Part shown: piece by piece, positions 25,673 through 34,124 of the stretch
How the letters are laid out: the number at the start of each line of letters is the position of its first letter
How positions within the stretch are numbered: position 1 is the first letter of the stretch
NCBI RefSeq assembly: GCF_900156045.1
Contig: NZ_FTMX01000009.1
Span: forward strand, 92,263 to 156,262
Length of the DNA stretch: 64,000 bases
Source: Peribacillus simplex
GTDB taxonomy: Bacteria > Bacillota > Bacilli > Bacillales > DSM-1321
Reading direction: 5' to 3'
Translations under genes and position numbers: made by a program
Notes under the pieces: model-generated
What the model saw: the letters and a program-made list of their open reading frames with translations, nothing else
The model's database searches: none
Told to the model about the DNA's origin: nothing

Positions 25673-26113
25673 ATGGCAAGAGTAGCTTACCGAAGTGCAG
25701 ACGTTGATTTAATGGCAAGGATGATGAGAGCAGAAGCTGAAGGCGAAGGAAATCAAGGAATGCTATATGTTGGAAATGTGATTGTTAACCGTGTTGTAGC
25801 AGATTGTACTGACTTTAATGAATTAAGAACAGTTAGAGATGTCATATTTCACGTACAAGGAGGAAATTACTCTTTTGAAGCTGTTCAAAAAGGTAATGTG
25901 TTTTATCAAAGACCAAGAGAATCTGAAAGAAGATTAGCAAGAATGAATTTGGAGAGTTGGAGAGATCACCCAGCGAAATATGCTCTTTGGTACTTTAATC
26001 CATATGGTCCGTGTCCTCCAACATGGTATAACCAACCTTTTACTGGTCAATTTAAACAACATTGTTTTTATGAACCAGCGCCTGGAACATGTGCAAGTGT
26101 TTATATCGGTTAG
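25673..26113 (+). CDS. cwlJ-like: Cell wall hydrolase, CwlJ-like
   Basis: 146-residue enzyme of the hydrolase_2 family (SleB/CwlJ catalytic domain), which cleaves spore cortex peptidoglycan during germination. Signatures: LMARMMRAEAEGEGNQGMLYV (with the catalytic Glu), NVIVNRVVADC, ALWYFNPYGPCPPTW and FYEPAPGTC at the end. The ATG at 25673 has GGAGGTGG 5 bases upstream. No signal peptide, as in CwlJ. A terminator follows, and an orphan gerA gene lies 240 bases further on. Confidence 0.93.
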   Translation: MARVAYRSADVDLMARMMRAEAEGEGNQGMLYVGNVIVNRVVADCTDFNELRTVRDVIFHVQGGNYSFEAVQKGNVFYQRPRESERRLARMNLESWRDHPAKYALWYFNPYGPCPPTWYNQPFTGQFKQHCFYEPAPGTCASVYIG

Positions 26114-26115
26114 TG

Positions 26116-26146
26116 AAAAAAGGACTATTTTTACTGGTCCTTTTTT
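26116..26146 (+). terminator. Terminator after cwlJ
   Basis: AAAAAAGGAC and GTCCTTTTTT stem with a T7 run on the plus strand, two bases past the stop codon. Confidence 0.8.
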
Positions 26147-26249
26147 TATAGGGCAACATAATAACTGGTACACGAAACGATTCAATGCAAATAAAAATTT
26201 ACCACGGGAAAGTGCTAAAGGGGACAGGTGTATCGACTTTTTTATGGAT

Positions 26250-26290
26250 TGAAACTTCTTAGCGTACTATCGGGGAAGTTAGTTGAATAA
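26250..26290. repeat. Dispersed repeat, copy 6 (partial)
   Basis: ACTATCGGGGAAGTTAGTTG then AATAAGG, a diverged right end of the repeat. Confidence 0.5.
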
Positions 26291-26350
26291 GGATAAAATT
26301 TTAGATATTTCCACAAACTAAAGTGAATAACATTTTAAGGGTGAAATAGA

Positions 26351-27802
26351 ATGAATAAAAATGAATTGCAAGAATGCCTTGAGGAAAATATTAACAATGT
26401 AAAGAATGCATTTCATCATACCTCTGACCTTATCGTTAGAAAAATAAAAACGGGCTTCAAAAGTTCTTTCGAAATCAACATTGTCTATTTAGATGGAATT
26501 ATAGATACAGACCGCATACAGGAATATGTTGTCAAACCATTATTAGAGCCGTTCAAGACTGTAAAGTTTAATGAATCACTAATTGATCAAATTATCGAAA
26601 GAATGATTGAAGCAGCTGATGTGAAAACCACAAATCAGTACAAAGACTTAATTGAAGCTATCGTACAAGGAAATACCATTATATTGATTAATGGGTATAG
26701 AAAAGGCATTATCATTCCATCAGCCAATTGGAAGGAAAGAAGCCTTGAAGAATCACTAGGAGAACGGTCACCAATGGGACCAGCTATTGGGCTAACAGAA
26801 CAAATGAAAACAAATATTAATTTGTTAAGAAATACAATAAAAACTCCCGATTTCTGTGTAGAAGCAATGGAATTCGGGACAATCTCGAAAACAGCAGTTT
26901 CAATATTATTTATAGAAGGCATTGTTGATAAAGGAATTTTAGTAGAAGTACGAAAGAGGCTAAAAAGTCTAAAAATAAAGTATGTACTAAATTCAAAAGT
27001 TGTGGAAGATGTATTGGAAGGAAAACCAAGAACAATTTTCAGTTTAGCAAGAACTTCAGGACGAATTGATGGAGTTGTATCCTCATTATATGAAGGAAAA
27101 GTAGCAATAATAGTAGATGGTTTCCCTACTGCTATCATTGCACCCACACTTTTTATGGATTTATTACAGGCACCAGATGAATATCATGTAAAAATGGGTC
27201 GGTTTACAAATCGAATAATAAGAATGATTTGCTTTTTCTTAGCTGTATACTTACCTGGTGTTTATATTGCGATAGCAAATTTTCATAAAGAAGATTTACC
27301 TAACAAAATTTCAAAGGCACTTATATCTAAAAATGAGTTATTACCAACCTTTTGGGAAATGGCATTTCTTTTATTTTTCATAAGAATATTATTAGATGCT
27401 ACATATCGTATTCCGAAAAGTTCAGTGATTTTGGTTTCCTTAATCGGAACAATCGTAGTAGGCGAAACAGCTATTACGGCAAAACTAATTCATCCACTTA
27501 GTCTCATAATAGTAGGTATAACCACTATTTCTAGTTTTCTACTCGCTAATAGAGGAATGCTTGCTGCTGAAAATACTTTAAGACTTCTTTTTTTGATTAC
27601 TGCAAATTTTTTTGGATTTAACGGATTAATCATCGCTGCAACAATTCAAATAATTTATATGGTAAGCCTTAAATCTTTAGGTGTTCCCTATCTTTCCCCT
27701 TTGATTCCATTTAGGATACAGGAATTGAAAGATACAATCTATAGGGGAGATTTACAGACACTAATTAATAGCAAACATACTTATCCTGATGATGATAATT
27801 AA
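26351..27802 (+). CDS. gerA-like: Orphan spore germinant receptor A subunit
   Basis: 483-residue GerA-family protein with the usual two halves: soluble (about 1-285, with RSLEESLGERSPMGPAIGL and YEGKVAIIVDGFPTAII) and membrane (ICFFLAVYLPGVYIAIANF, helices to about 450, then LKSLGVPYLSPLIPF). AAGGGTG precedes the ATG. Unlike the operon at the window start, no gerB or gerC follows, only repeats and IS debris. It may act with B and C subunits encoded elsewhere or be a remnant of a larger operon cut by rearrangement. The reading frame is intact. Confidence 0.93.
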   Translation: MNKNELQECLEENINNVKNAFHHTSDLIVRKIKTGFKSSFEINIVYLDGIIDTDRIQEYVVKPLLEPFKTVKFNESLIDQIIERMIEAADVKTTNQYKDLIEAIVQGNTIILINGYRKGIIIPSANWKERSLEESLGERSPMGPAIGLTEQMKTNINLLRNTIKTPDFCVEAMEFGTISKTAVSILFIEGIVDKGILVEVRKRLKSLKIKYVLNSKVVEDVLEGKPRTIFSLARTSGRIDGVVSSLYEGKVAIIVDGFPTAIIAPTLFMDLLQAPDEYHVKMGRFTNRIIRMICFFLAVYLPGVYIAIANFHKEDLPNKISKALISKNELLPTFWEMAFLLFFIRILLDATYRIPKSSVILVSLIGTIVVGETAITAKLIHPLSLIIVGITTISSFLLANRGMLAAENTLRLLFLITANFFGFNGLIIAATIQIIYMVSLKSLGVPYLSPLIPFRIQELKDTIYRGDLQTLINSKHTYPDDDN

Positions 27803-27821
27803 TTTTATTAATTTTTTTGTT

Positions 27822-27995
27822 ATTATGGTCCAACGGGTGCGTTCGTGGGACTTGATTCCGTGAACAAAACTGTCCGACCCCTACTTGTGGAAACATGTTT
27901 GAGGCTGGTTGGGACGTAGATCTCGTTAACAAGCGAAGCTATCACTACATGGAGGACTAGGGGTACTGGTAAGTAAGTGAGGAGGGGAAACATGC
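27822..27995 (+). mobile_element. IS110-family left end without its transposase
   Basis: The stretch TACTGGTAAGTAAGTGAGG then AGGGGAAA at 27963-27989 is nearly identical to the leader just before the IS110 transposase start at 62.16 kb. The preceding ~125 bases are non-coding and lie where IS110 left ends encode their bridge RNA. Here the leader is followed at once by an acyl-CoA synthetase fragment, so the transposase is gone. The segment begins beside a partial dispersed repeat (CCAACGGGTGCGTT, 27830). Confidence 0.55.
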
Positions 27996-27999
27996 TGCT

Positions 28000-28180
28000 T
28001 ATGTCGAGATCATGGCCGGGCTGTCCAAAATTGGAGTCATCATTGTACCGATAAACTATCGCCTGGTTGGACCGGAAGTAGAATATATACTAAGAAACTC
28101 TGAAAGCCGGGGATTCAGAGTTTCAGAAGAATATGAAGGGATTGCACAAAAGTTGCTTCCAAAAAACTCTCAATTAGACG
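28000..28180 (+). pseudogene. AMP-dependent acyl-CoA synthetase fragment
   Basis: Encodes VEIMAGLSKIGVIIVPINYRL and VGPEVEYILRNSES, the N-terminal helix-strand block of ANL-superfamily acyl-CoA ligases, then SEEYEGIAQKLLPKN with altered spacing. About 55 codons of an enzyme normally over 500 residues, fused on both sides to IS debris. Confidence 0.65.
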
Positions 28181-28190
28181 CCGTACTGAA

Positions 28191-28404
28191 GTGGGGGGTG
28201 CGACCAATGAAATGATATTAGGATTGAAATCATTTTACACAGCTACTTACTTTATGAGTGGCACAGAAGCGATGCAAGTGATCAAAAAGAAGCAAGTTCA
28301 CCAAGGAGTGAAGTCCGCCCAAAATCATAAATTGTTTGGATGGGCCAACCATGTAAAAGAAATCGACACTCTATGTTTCTAGCGGGGAGTTTTTGCACCA
28401 GACC
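28191..28404 (+). mobile_element. IS6-family relic, copy 3
   Basis: LGLKSFYTATYFMSGTEAM and QVIKKKQVHQGVKSAQN match the transposase C-terminus of copies 1 and 2, but in plus orientation. TTTTTGCACCAGACC at 28390-28404 is the corresponding terminal repeat. About 60 codons remain. Confidence 0.8.
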
Positions 28405-28472
28405 ATATTATCTATCTTTTATCTTTAAATGGTTAAAGTAAAAATATTAAAAGTAATTCTTGTGAAATTAAA

Positions 28473-28523
28473 ATGAAAGCGCTACAATATATTTAGTACA
28501 ACGTTAAACTAAAACGTTAAACT
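28473..28523. promoter_or_regulatory. cre-like box and paired AACGTT operators upstream of the LacI gene
   Basis: ATGAAAGCGCTACAAT (28473-28488) fits the CcpA cre pattern. Two AACGTTAAACT words follow (28499 and 28513), spaced 14 bases apart. LacI-family sites have a central CG, and the same AACGTT-AAACT word recurs upstream of the ribokinase relic, so these are likely the sites of the regulator encoded just downstream. Confidence 0.5.
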
Positions 28524-28553
28524 TGAATTTTAGCCAACAATGGAGATGAGGAT

Positions 28554-29570
28554 CTGGTTACAATCAAAGACATTGCCAAAGCGGCAGATGTATCTATTAC
28601 TACGGCTTCACTTATCATTAATAATAAACCAGGTGCAATTAGAATTTCAGAAGCAACTAAGCAACGAGTAATTGAAGCATCAAAAAAATTGGGATATGTT
28701 CCTAATATGTCAGCACGCAATTTACGTGGCCGTGATAATAAAACCCAATTAACGATAGCATTAATTTGGCCAATTGACACTCGTGTTTCTTTGGTCGGGC
28801 GTATCCTGACTGGAATTCAAAAATACATTGCTTCTGAAAATGAGCATGAAATTAAATTGCTAGTGGAGACATTTAATAATGAGGATGGGATTAATACGGT
28901 AAAAGGTTTAAGAACATCGAACCTCTTTAACGGGGCAATTATAGCCAACACAACGGAAAAGAATGAGGAATTGATTCATAGCTTTGTACCTGATGTTCCC
29001 ATCGTCCTATTCAATCGATTCTCTTCTTTGTATTCCGTTATCCATGCAAATAATTATGAAGCAGGTAAAGCCGTAGCAGATCATTTTATAAAAAATAAGC
29101 ATCAAAAGGTAGTTATTCTGGTTCCCGACGTTTCTTCACAAGCATTGAAGTCTGGCTTGGCAGGAATCACAGGACGATTTGATGAAGAACAGGATACATC
29201 AATTAAGTACTTAAAGAGATATTGTCCGTATACTGAGCAAGGTGGATATGATAGTATTCAGGCTTTAGTTCGAGAAAAGTATATTCCAACAGCAATCATT
29301 TGTTTAAGTGATCATGTCGCTTTAGGAGCTCTTTCTGCGTTAAACGATGAAGGGATATCAGTACCTAATAATTGTGAAATTATAGGATTTGACAATCAAG
29401 AGTTTTCTAAATTTACAAACCCTAAGTTATCCACCGTTAATTTACCTGTTGAGGATATGGCTTACAGTGCTGGAAAAATGCTTGTAAGGAAAATTTTTGA
29501 CCCATATAGTCCTATTGAAAGCGACACATTTAATCTAAGTATTATTCATAGAGAAACAACTAAAAAGTAG
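28554..29570 (+). CDS. LacI/GalR-family regulator with an apparent CTG start
   Basis: The HTH (VTIKDIAKAADVSITTASLI, then ISEATKQRVIEASKKLGYVPN) begins at codon 2 of a frame whose only suitable initiator is CTG at 28554, with GGAG 8 bases upstream; the family norm is ATG-x-x-IKDIA. The periplasmic-binding-like domain (about 60-338) is intact, with PTAIICLSDHVALGALSALN and EIIGFDNQEFSKFTNPKLSTV. The length of 338 is normal. Either CTG is used as a rare start or the ATG has mutated; the next in-frame start (TTG, 28689) would remove the HTH. It probably controls the adjoining sugar-type operon. Confidence 0.8.
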   Translation: MVTIKDIAKAADVSITTASLIINNKPGAIRISEATKQRVIEASKKLGYVPNMSARNLRGRDNKTQLTIALIWPIDTRVSLVGRILTGIQKYIASENEHEIKLLVETFNNEDGINTVKGLRTSNLFNGAIIANTTEKNEELIHSFVPDVPIVLFNRFSSLYSVIHANNYEAGKAVADHFIKNKHQKVVILVPDVSSQALKSGLAGITGRFDEEQDTSIKYLKRYCPYTEQGGYDSIQALVREKYIPTAIICLSDHVALGALSALNDEGISVPNNCEIIGFDNQEFSKFTNPKLSTVNLPVEDMAYSAGKMLVRKIFDPYSPIESDTFNLSIIHRETTKK

Positions 29571-29790
29571 AAACATGATCGTAAATTTGGAAAAGAAAAA
29601 AGTGAGTTGGAGAATTGAAATTAACCTCCTTTCGTAAATCTTGTAAGTGTTATTGATTTTACGAAAGGACTACAACTCATCTTATAAGGGGTAGAGTTCT
29701 TAATTTTAAGCTTTCTACGACTTAGAGTATAAAGTGAGGTTAGTTATAAATTTGAAATCTTAATCAAATAAGATTTCAAAAAAAAATACA

Positions 29791-29885
29791 GGTATAACGT
29801 TACACTAAAAACGTTAAACTAAAAGAAATAGCATAAGTAAAAGCTTAACTTACTATAAGAATCTCAGGTGAAACGTTGTACTAAA
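29791..29885. promoter_or_regulatory. AACGTT operator cluster upstream of the ribokinase relic
   Basis: TAACGTTACACT (29793), AACGTTAAACT (29809) and AACGTTGTACT (29872) repeat the word found before the LacI gene. They lie in the 370-base gap 29571-29937, which also holds a CCTTTCGTAAATC/GATTTTACGAAAGG hairpin near 29628-29668 and no gene. Confidence 0.45.
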
Positions 29886-29937
29886 AATATGCATTTAAGT
29901 CCCTAAAGATTTAATGAGAAAAAGGAGGGAATTTTCT

Positions 29938-30562
29938 TGAAACCAAATATCGCAGTAGTTGGAAGTCTAAATATGGATATTGTTGTGGCACTAGGAGGCT
30001 AACTTTGAATTAACACCCGAAGATATATGGAATCAAAGGGAGGCGAGCGAACAATGTGAAATGGTTGTGCTGCAGTTAGAAATTCCATTAGAAACTGTAA
30101 AATATACACTTGGGCTGGCCAAGAAAGCAGGAAAAACAACCATTTTATATCCAGCTCCAGCTAAAGTAATGAGTGAAGATATTTTAGAAAATGTCGATAT
30201 ATTCCTAATGAACATGAACTATACGAAATGTTAGGAATAGAGTTCCAAGATCAATATACAGTTCAAGAAGCAGCTCAGATTATTTTAAATAAAGGGGTTA
30301 AAGCAGTAATTGTTACTCTTGGTGAAAAAGGCTGTTGTTACATAAATCATGAAAAATGCAAGATGTATTCAGCATATCAAGTAAAAGTACAAGATACCAC
30401 AGCTGCTGGTGATAGTTTTATAGGTGGTTTTACGGCGAGTTAAATAACAAGCAAAGAAATTGATGTTGCCATATAACAAGCACAAAAAGTAGCAGCCATT
30501 ACAGTAACAAGGTATGGAGCTCAGAGTTCGTTGCCAACATTAGAAGAGGTGCCACAATTTTA
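29938..30562 (+). pseudogene. rbsK-like: Ribokinase/PfkB-family sugar kinase, broken
   Basis: Starts properly (GGAGGG then TTG) with KPNIAVVGSLNMDIVV, but stops at 30001. A large internal part is deleted; the remainder reads EMVVLQLEIPLETVKYTLGL, LYPAPAKVMSEDILENVDIF, a frame change, LGIEFQDQYTVQEAAQIIL, VIVTLGEKGCCYI and the catalytic-loop motif DTTAAGDSFIGGF, followed by in-frame stops and the natural end LPTLEEVPQF. The sugar-binding lid and substrate region are gone. Confidence 0.85.
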
Positions 30563-30626
30563 GATGATTAAATATTTTTAATTACATTTCATATGAAATT
30601 TACTATAAAAAACAGGAGATGATGAA

Positions 30627-31532
30627 ATGAAACATTTATATGGTGTCACAACAGCGATGGTAACTCCATTCGATGAAAATGGAAGAGTTGAATTGGATAA
30701 AGTGGAAAACTTAACGGAATTTTTAATTTCCAAGGGTGTACATTGCTTATATCCACTTGGAACAACGGGTGAAATGCTGAGACTTTCTGTCCATGAAAGA
30801 AAAGCAGTTGCAGAATCAGTGGTAAAAAAGGCAAGTAATCGCGTAACCGTATTCATTCATGTAGGAGCTATGAACCAAGATGATACGATTGAATTAGCAA
30901 AGCATGCATATGAAATTGGAGCAGATGGAATTGGGGTTGTAACACCAGCTTTCTTTGGTGCAAACGATAAAGAATTGGAAGAGTATTTTGTAACAGTAGC
31001 TTCAAGTGTACCAGAAGATTTTTCTATCTATCTTTATAACATTCCGCAATGTGCAGCGAATGATTTAAAAACAGAAGTAGCTCAGAAAATAGTAGAAAGA
31101 TGTAAGAATGTCATCGGTATCAAGTATAGCTATCCAGATTTTTTAAGAGTGAACGAATACCTTAACATTAATAAAGGAGATTTCTCAGTTGTACCTGGTG
31201 CAGATCGTTTGTTTCTTCCCGCTTTGGCAATGGGGTGCGAGGGTGTTGTATCTGGTGTTTCTTGTGCATATCCAGAACCGTTTGTAGCAACTTACAACGC
31301 TTTTAAAGAAAATAATGTAGAGAAAGCAAGAAAAATGCAAAAAATAGCTACTGAATATTGTGAAACCTTAAAAAATGGAAGTAATATGTCGTACTTTAAA
31401 GAAGCTCTCAAAATAAGAGGTGTAGACGTAGGGCATATGAGAGCTCCTCAAATAGATTTTACTGCTGAAGAAATAGACTTACTACGTCTAGCTTTAGAAG
31501 ATTTAGAGAAACAGTCTGCTGAACTTTTCTAA
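30627..31532 (+). CDS. Dihydrodipicolinate synthase/N-acetylneuraminate lyase family aldolase
   Basis: 301-residue class I (Schiff-base) TIM-barrel lyase. Family residues: YPLGTTGEMLRLS (substrate-binding Thr-Thr pair), YLYNIPQCA (catalytic Tyr) and VIGIKYSYPDF (Schiff-base Lys). Catabolic members split 2-keto-3-deoxy sugar acids, sialic acid or 4-hydroxy-2-oxoglutarate. The LacI regulator, dead sugar kinase, ACS-type carrier and hydroxyacid dehydrogenase suggest a sugar-acid pathway rather than lysine synthesis. AACAGGAG precedes the ATG. Confidence 0.9.
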   Translation: MKHLYGVTTAMVTPFDENGRVELDKVENLTEFLISKGVHCLYPLGTTGEMLRLSVHERKAVAESVVKKASNRVTVFIHVGAMNQDDTIELAKHAYEIGADGIGVVTPAFFGANDKELEEYFVTVASSVPEDFSIYLYNIPQCAANDLKTEVAQKIVERCKNVIGIKYSYPDFLRVNEYLNINKGDFSVVPGADRLFLPALAMGCEGVVSGVSCAYPEPFVATYNAFKENNVEKARKMQKIATEYCETLKNGSNMSYFKEALKIRGVDVGHMRAPQIDFTAEEIDLLRLALEDLEKQSAELF

Positions 31533-31581
31533 TAATCAATTCATGGTGCTCAACATTCTAGCAAAAAAGGGGTATGTGATC

Positions 31582-32907
31582 ATGAAACAAAGTAGTGTAA
31601 GGGTGAAACAGAGTATTCCTAGAGCGAAACCAACAAAAAAACGATATTTTATCTTGTTAATGGTTTTTGTAAGCGTTGTAATTAATTATATGGATCGTAG
31701 TAACTTAGCCATAGCAGGACCACATTTAGCAAGTGATTTAGGACTATCATCTGTACAAATGGGGTATATTTTTTCAGCCTTTGGATGGACCTATGCTTTT
31801 TTACAAATACCTGGTGGTTTATTAGTAGATAAATTTGGACCACGAGTTATGTATACAATTAGTTTAATTGGTTTTTCACTTGCAACACTATTACAGGCTT
31901 TCGTAAAAGGATTTGGCGGATTATTCGGTTTAAGGCTATCAATTGGTATTTTTGAAGTTCCAGCATTTCCAGCAAACAATCGAATTGTTACATCTTGGTT
32001 CCCAGAACAGCAACGGGCATCTGCTATCGCCTTTTATACTTCTGGTCAATTTGTTGGAATTGCCTTTTTAACACCTGTGTTAGTTGGAATTCAGTCAGCT
32101 ATTGGTTGGAAAGGGATGTTTATTGTATCAGGATTAATTGGCGTGGCTTGGGGAATTCTTTGGTATTTCTTTTATCGTGATCCAAGTAAACATAAAAAAG
32201 TAAATCAAGAAGAATTAGACTATATTGCAGAAGGCGGCGGATTAGTTGATCTAAGTAATGAACGAGGAACAGGCAATGCACAAAAAATTGGTTGGAAGCA
32301 CCGCAAAGTTGTTTTTACGCATCGTAAATTATGGGGTATTTACATTGGTCAATTTTGCGCAATGTCAATGCTATGGTTTTTCCTTACCTGGTTCCCAACT
32401 TACTTAGTAGAATATCGTGGCCTTAGTTTTATCAAATCAGGATTTTTGACATCTGTACCTTTCCTTGCGGCTTTTGTCGGTGTCTTATTAGGTGGAACAT
32501 TTTCTGATTGGCTCCTTAAACGTGGGTTTTCAATTGGTGTTGCCAGAAAGACACCAATTATTACCGGATTATTGCTCTCTACAAGCATCATTGGTGCAAA
32601 CTTTGTAGACAGTACAACATTAATCATTGTATTTATGACAATCGCATTTTTTGGGAATGGATTTGCATCTATTACGTGGTCACTTGTATCCGCACTAGCA
32701 CCTAAAGAACTGTTAGGTGTAACGGGTGGAACGTTTAATTTTATTGGAAATCTATCATCGATTGCCATTCCAATTGTTATAGGTTACTTGGTTCGAGGAG
32801 GTAATTTTGCGCCAGCGCTTATATTTATCTCAGTAGTCGCACTTATCGGTGCACTATCTTACATTTTTATTGTTGGAAAAGTGTCTAGAATTGAATTACA
32901 AGACTAA
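31582..32907 (+). CDS. MFS transporter, anion:cation symporter (ACS) family
   Basis: 441-residue, 12-helix carrier of the ACS family (ExuT, GudP, GarP relatives), which import hexuronates, glucarate and similar organic anions. Typical features: NYMDRSNLAIAGPHLASDLG in helix 1, FGWTYAFLQIPGGLLVDKFGPR in helix 2, and IGIFEVPAFPANNRIVTSWF around helix 4. The ATG at 31582 has AAAAAGGGG upstream; the longer frame is an extension. It follows the lyase by 50 bases, so it is cotranscribed. Confidence 0.9.
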   Translation: MKQSSVRVKQSIPRAKPTKKRYFILLMVFVSVVINYMDRSNLAIAGPHLASDLGLSSVQMGYIFSAFGWTYAFLQIPGGLLVDKFGPRVMYTISLIGFSLATLLQAFVKGFGGLFGLRLSIGIFEVPAFPANNRIVTSWFPEQQRASAIAFYTSGQFVGIAFLTPVLVGIQSAIGWKGMFIVSGLIGVAWGILWYFFYRDPSKHKKVNQEELDYIAEGGGLVDLSNERGTGNAQKIGWKHRKVVFTHRKLWGIYIGQFCAMSMLWFFLTWFPTYLVEYRGLSFIKSGFLTSVPFLAAFVGVLLGGTFSDWLLKRGFSIGVARKTPIITGLLLSTSIIGANFVDSTTLIIVFMTIAFFGNGFASITWSLVSALAPKELLGVTGGTFNFIGNLSSIAIPIVIGYLVRGGNFAPALIFISVVALIGALSYIFIVGKVSRIELQD

Positions 32908-32922
32908 GAAGGAGCTGTTTTT

Positions 32923-33879
32923 ATGAAGGTTGTTGTAACGGATATATCATTCAAGGCTTATGAAGAAGAAAAGGAAATCTTTAATAAAAATGACATTGAA
33001 TTTGTCATCACAAATAATGAATCAGAAGAAGATATTATTGAGGCTGCCAAAGGTGCAGATGGTTTACTAAATGCAAATGTGCAAATCACGAGAAAGGTTA
33101 TTGAATCATTACCTAACTTAAAAGTGGTATGTCGTTATGGAATTGGCTATGACACTATTGATATACAAGCAGCAACTGATAACAAAGTGTATGTCGCCAA
33201 TGTACCAGATTATTGTATTGATGAAGTTGCAGATCATGCGCTTACACTTCTTTTAACTTCTTCTAGAAAAATTACGATTATGAATCAACAACTAAAAGAA
33301 GGTAAGCAAATAACAGTATTTGATGTGGCTCCTATTCATCGTTTTAGAACTCAGACAGTCGGACTAGTGAGCTTTGGACATATCGCAAGAAACCTTTGTC
33401 AAAAATTAAAGGTAATTGGTTTTAACGTTATTGCTTATGACCCTTTTTGTGGAGAGGAGCTAGCAAAAGAATATGGTATTCAACTAGTATCATTCAAAGA
33501 GTTACTGCGCACATCAGATATTATTAGTGTCCATGCTCCTCTTGTGAAGGATACCTATCATTTAATTGATGAAGAAGCATTAAAATTAGTCAAAAGATCA
33601 GCAATCATTGTTAATACTGGAAGGGGTCCTATCATAAAAGAACAAGCAATTATTGAAGCCTTACAAGAAAAAAGAATTGCTGGAGCAGCACTTGATGTTC
33701 TTGAAAAAGAACCTATTGATTCTAATAATCCCCTATTAAAGTTAGACAATGTCATTCTCACACCACATGCAGCGTTTTACTCAGAGGAATCTTCTAGTGA
33801 GATGAAACAAAAGGCAGCAAAAAATATTGTCAATGTATTAAAGGGTGAGGTACCTAATTACTGGGTAAACCCCTTTTAA
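32923..33879 (+). CDS. D-2-hydroxyacid dehydrogenase (phosphoglycerate dehydrogenase-like)
   Basis: 318-residue NAD-dependent dehydrogenase of the 2-hydroxyacid family. The Rossmann motif is TVGLVSFGHIARNLCQKLK (GxG replaced by SFG, so the first Gly is not standard). Catalytic residues are the Arg in YGIGYDTID-following loop and NTGRGPII, the Glu in LDVLEKEP and the His in LTPHAAFYSEE. AGGAG lies 8 bases before the ATG and 15 bases after the carrier stop. It probably reduces or oxidises the 2-oxo/2-hydroxy acid of this module. Confidence 0.88.
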   Translation: MKVVVTDISFKAYEEEKEIFNKNDIEFVITNNESEEDIIEAAKGADGLLNANVQITRKVIESLPNLKVVCRYGIGYDTIDIQAATDNKVYVANVPDYCIDEVADHALTLLLTSSRKITIMNQQLKEGKQITVFDVAPIHRFRTQTVGLVSFGHIARNLCQKLKVIGFNVIAYDPFCGEELAKEYGIQLVSFKELLRTSDIISVHAPLVKDTYHLIDEEALKLVKRSAIIVNTGRGPIIKEQAIIEALQEKRIAGAALDVLEKEPIDSNNPLLKLDNVILTPHAAFYSEESSSEMKQKAAKNIVNVLKGEVPNYWVNPF

Positions 33880-33960
33880 GTGCCCATGTTATATGCATTT
33901 TGAATACAAAAACAATCGTTAGAAATTTAAGAATAACTTGTTCGTGTGGATTTGAAATAA

Positions 33961-34020
33961 AGTTGCACCGTTTTGAAAAAAGTCGAACCGTTTAAAACAA
34001 AGTTTAACCGTTTGTAAAAA
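33961..34020. repeat. Three 20-bp tandem repeats
   Basis: Exactly three 20-base units with the shared pattern AGT-nnn-ACCGTTT then an A-rich tail (33961, 33981, 34001), and a partial fourth beginning AGTTTGA at 34021. The period is near two helical turns. They lie between two convergent genes in the 245-base gap 33880-34124. Confidence 0.75.
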
Positions 34021-34028
34021 AGTTTGAT

Positions 34029-34060
34029 CAAAAATCCTGTACTGATATACAGGATTTTTT
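34029..34060. terminator. Bidirectional terminator between convergent genes
   Basis: AAAAATCCTGTA and TACAGGATTTTTT stem with A and T tracts on both sides; serves the dehydrogenase operon and the regulator gene from opposite strands. Confidence 0.75.
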
Positions 34061-34124
34061 TGTTCAGCAATCGTTAATTGCATTTTTCTTGAAGTTCTTG
34101 CGCCATATCCATTTTTTAACATTT

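Noticed and set aside
22633..28000. Complete prophage or integrative element
   Set aside because: Only scattered fragments (half a resolvase, one RHH protein) with no integrase, structural genes or att sites.
28689..29570. LacI gene starting at TTG 28689
   Set aside because: This start would delete the DNA-binding domain, which is intact in frame upstream; the CTG at 28554 is the better start.
33961..34060. CRISPR array
   Set aside because: The 20-bp units are contiguous with no spacers and number only three.
33919..34122. Minus-strand ORF over the 20-bp tandem repeat
   Set aside because: Consists of the tandem repeat and terminator; no start signal. A few residues near its start look transposase-like but are too short to support a call.
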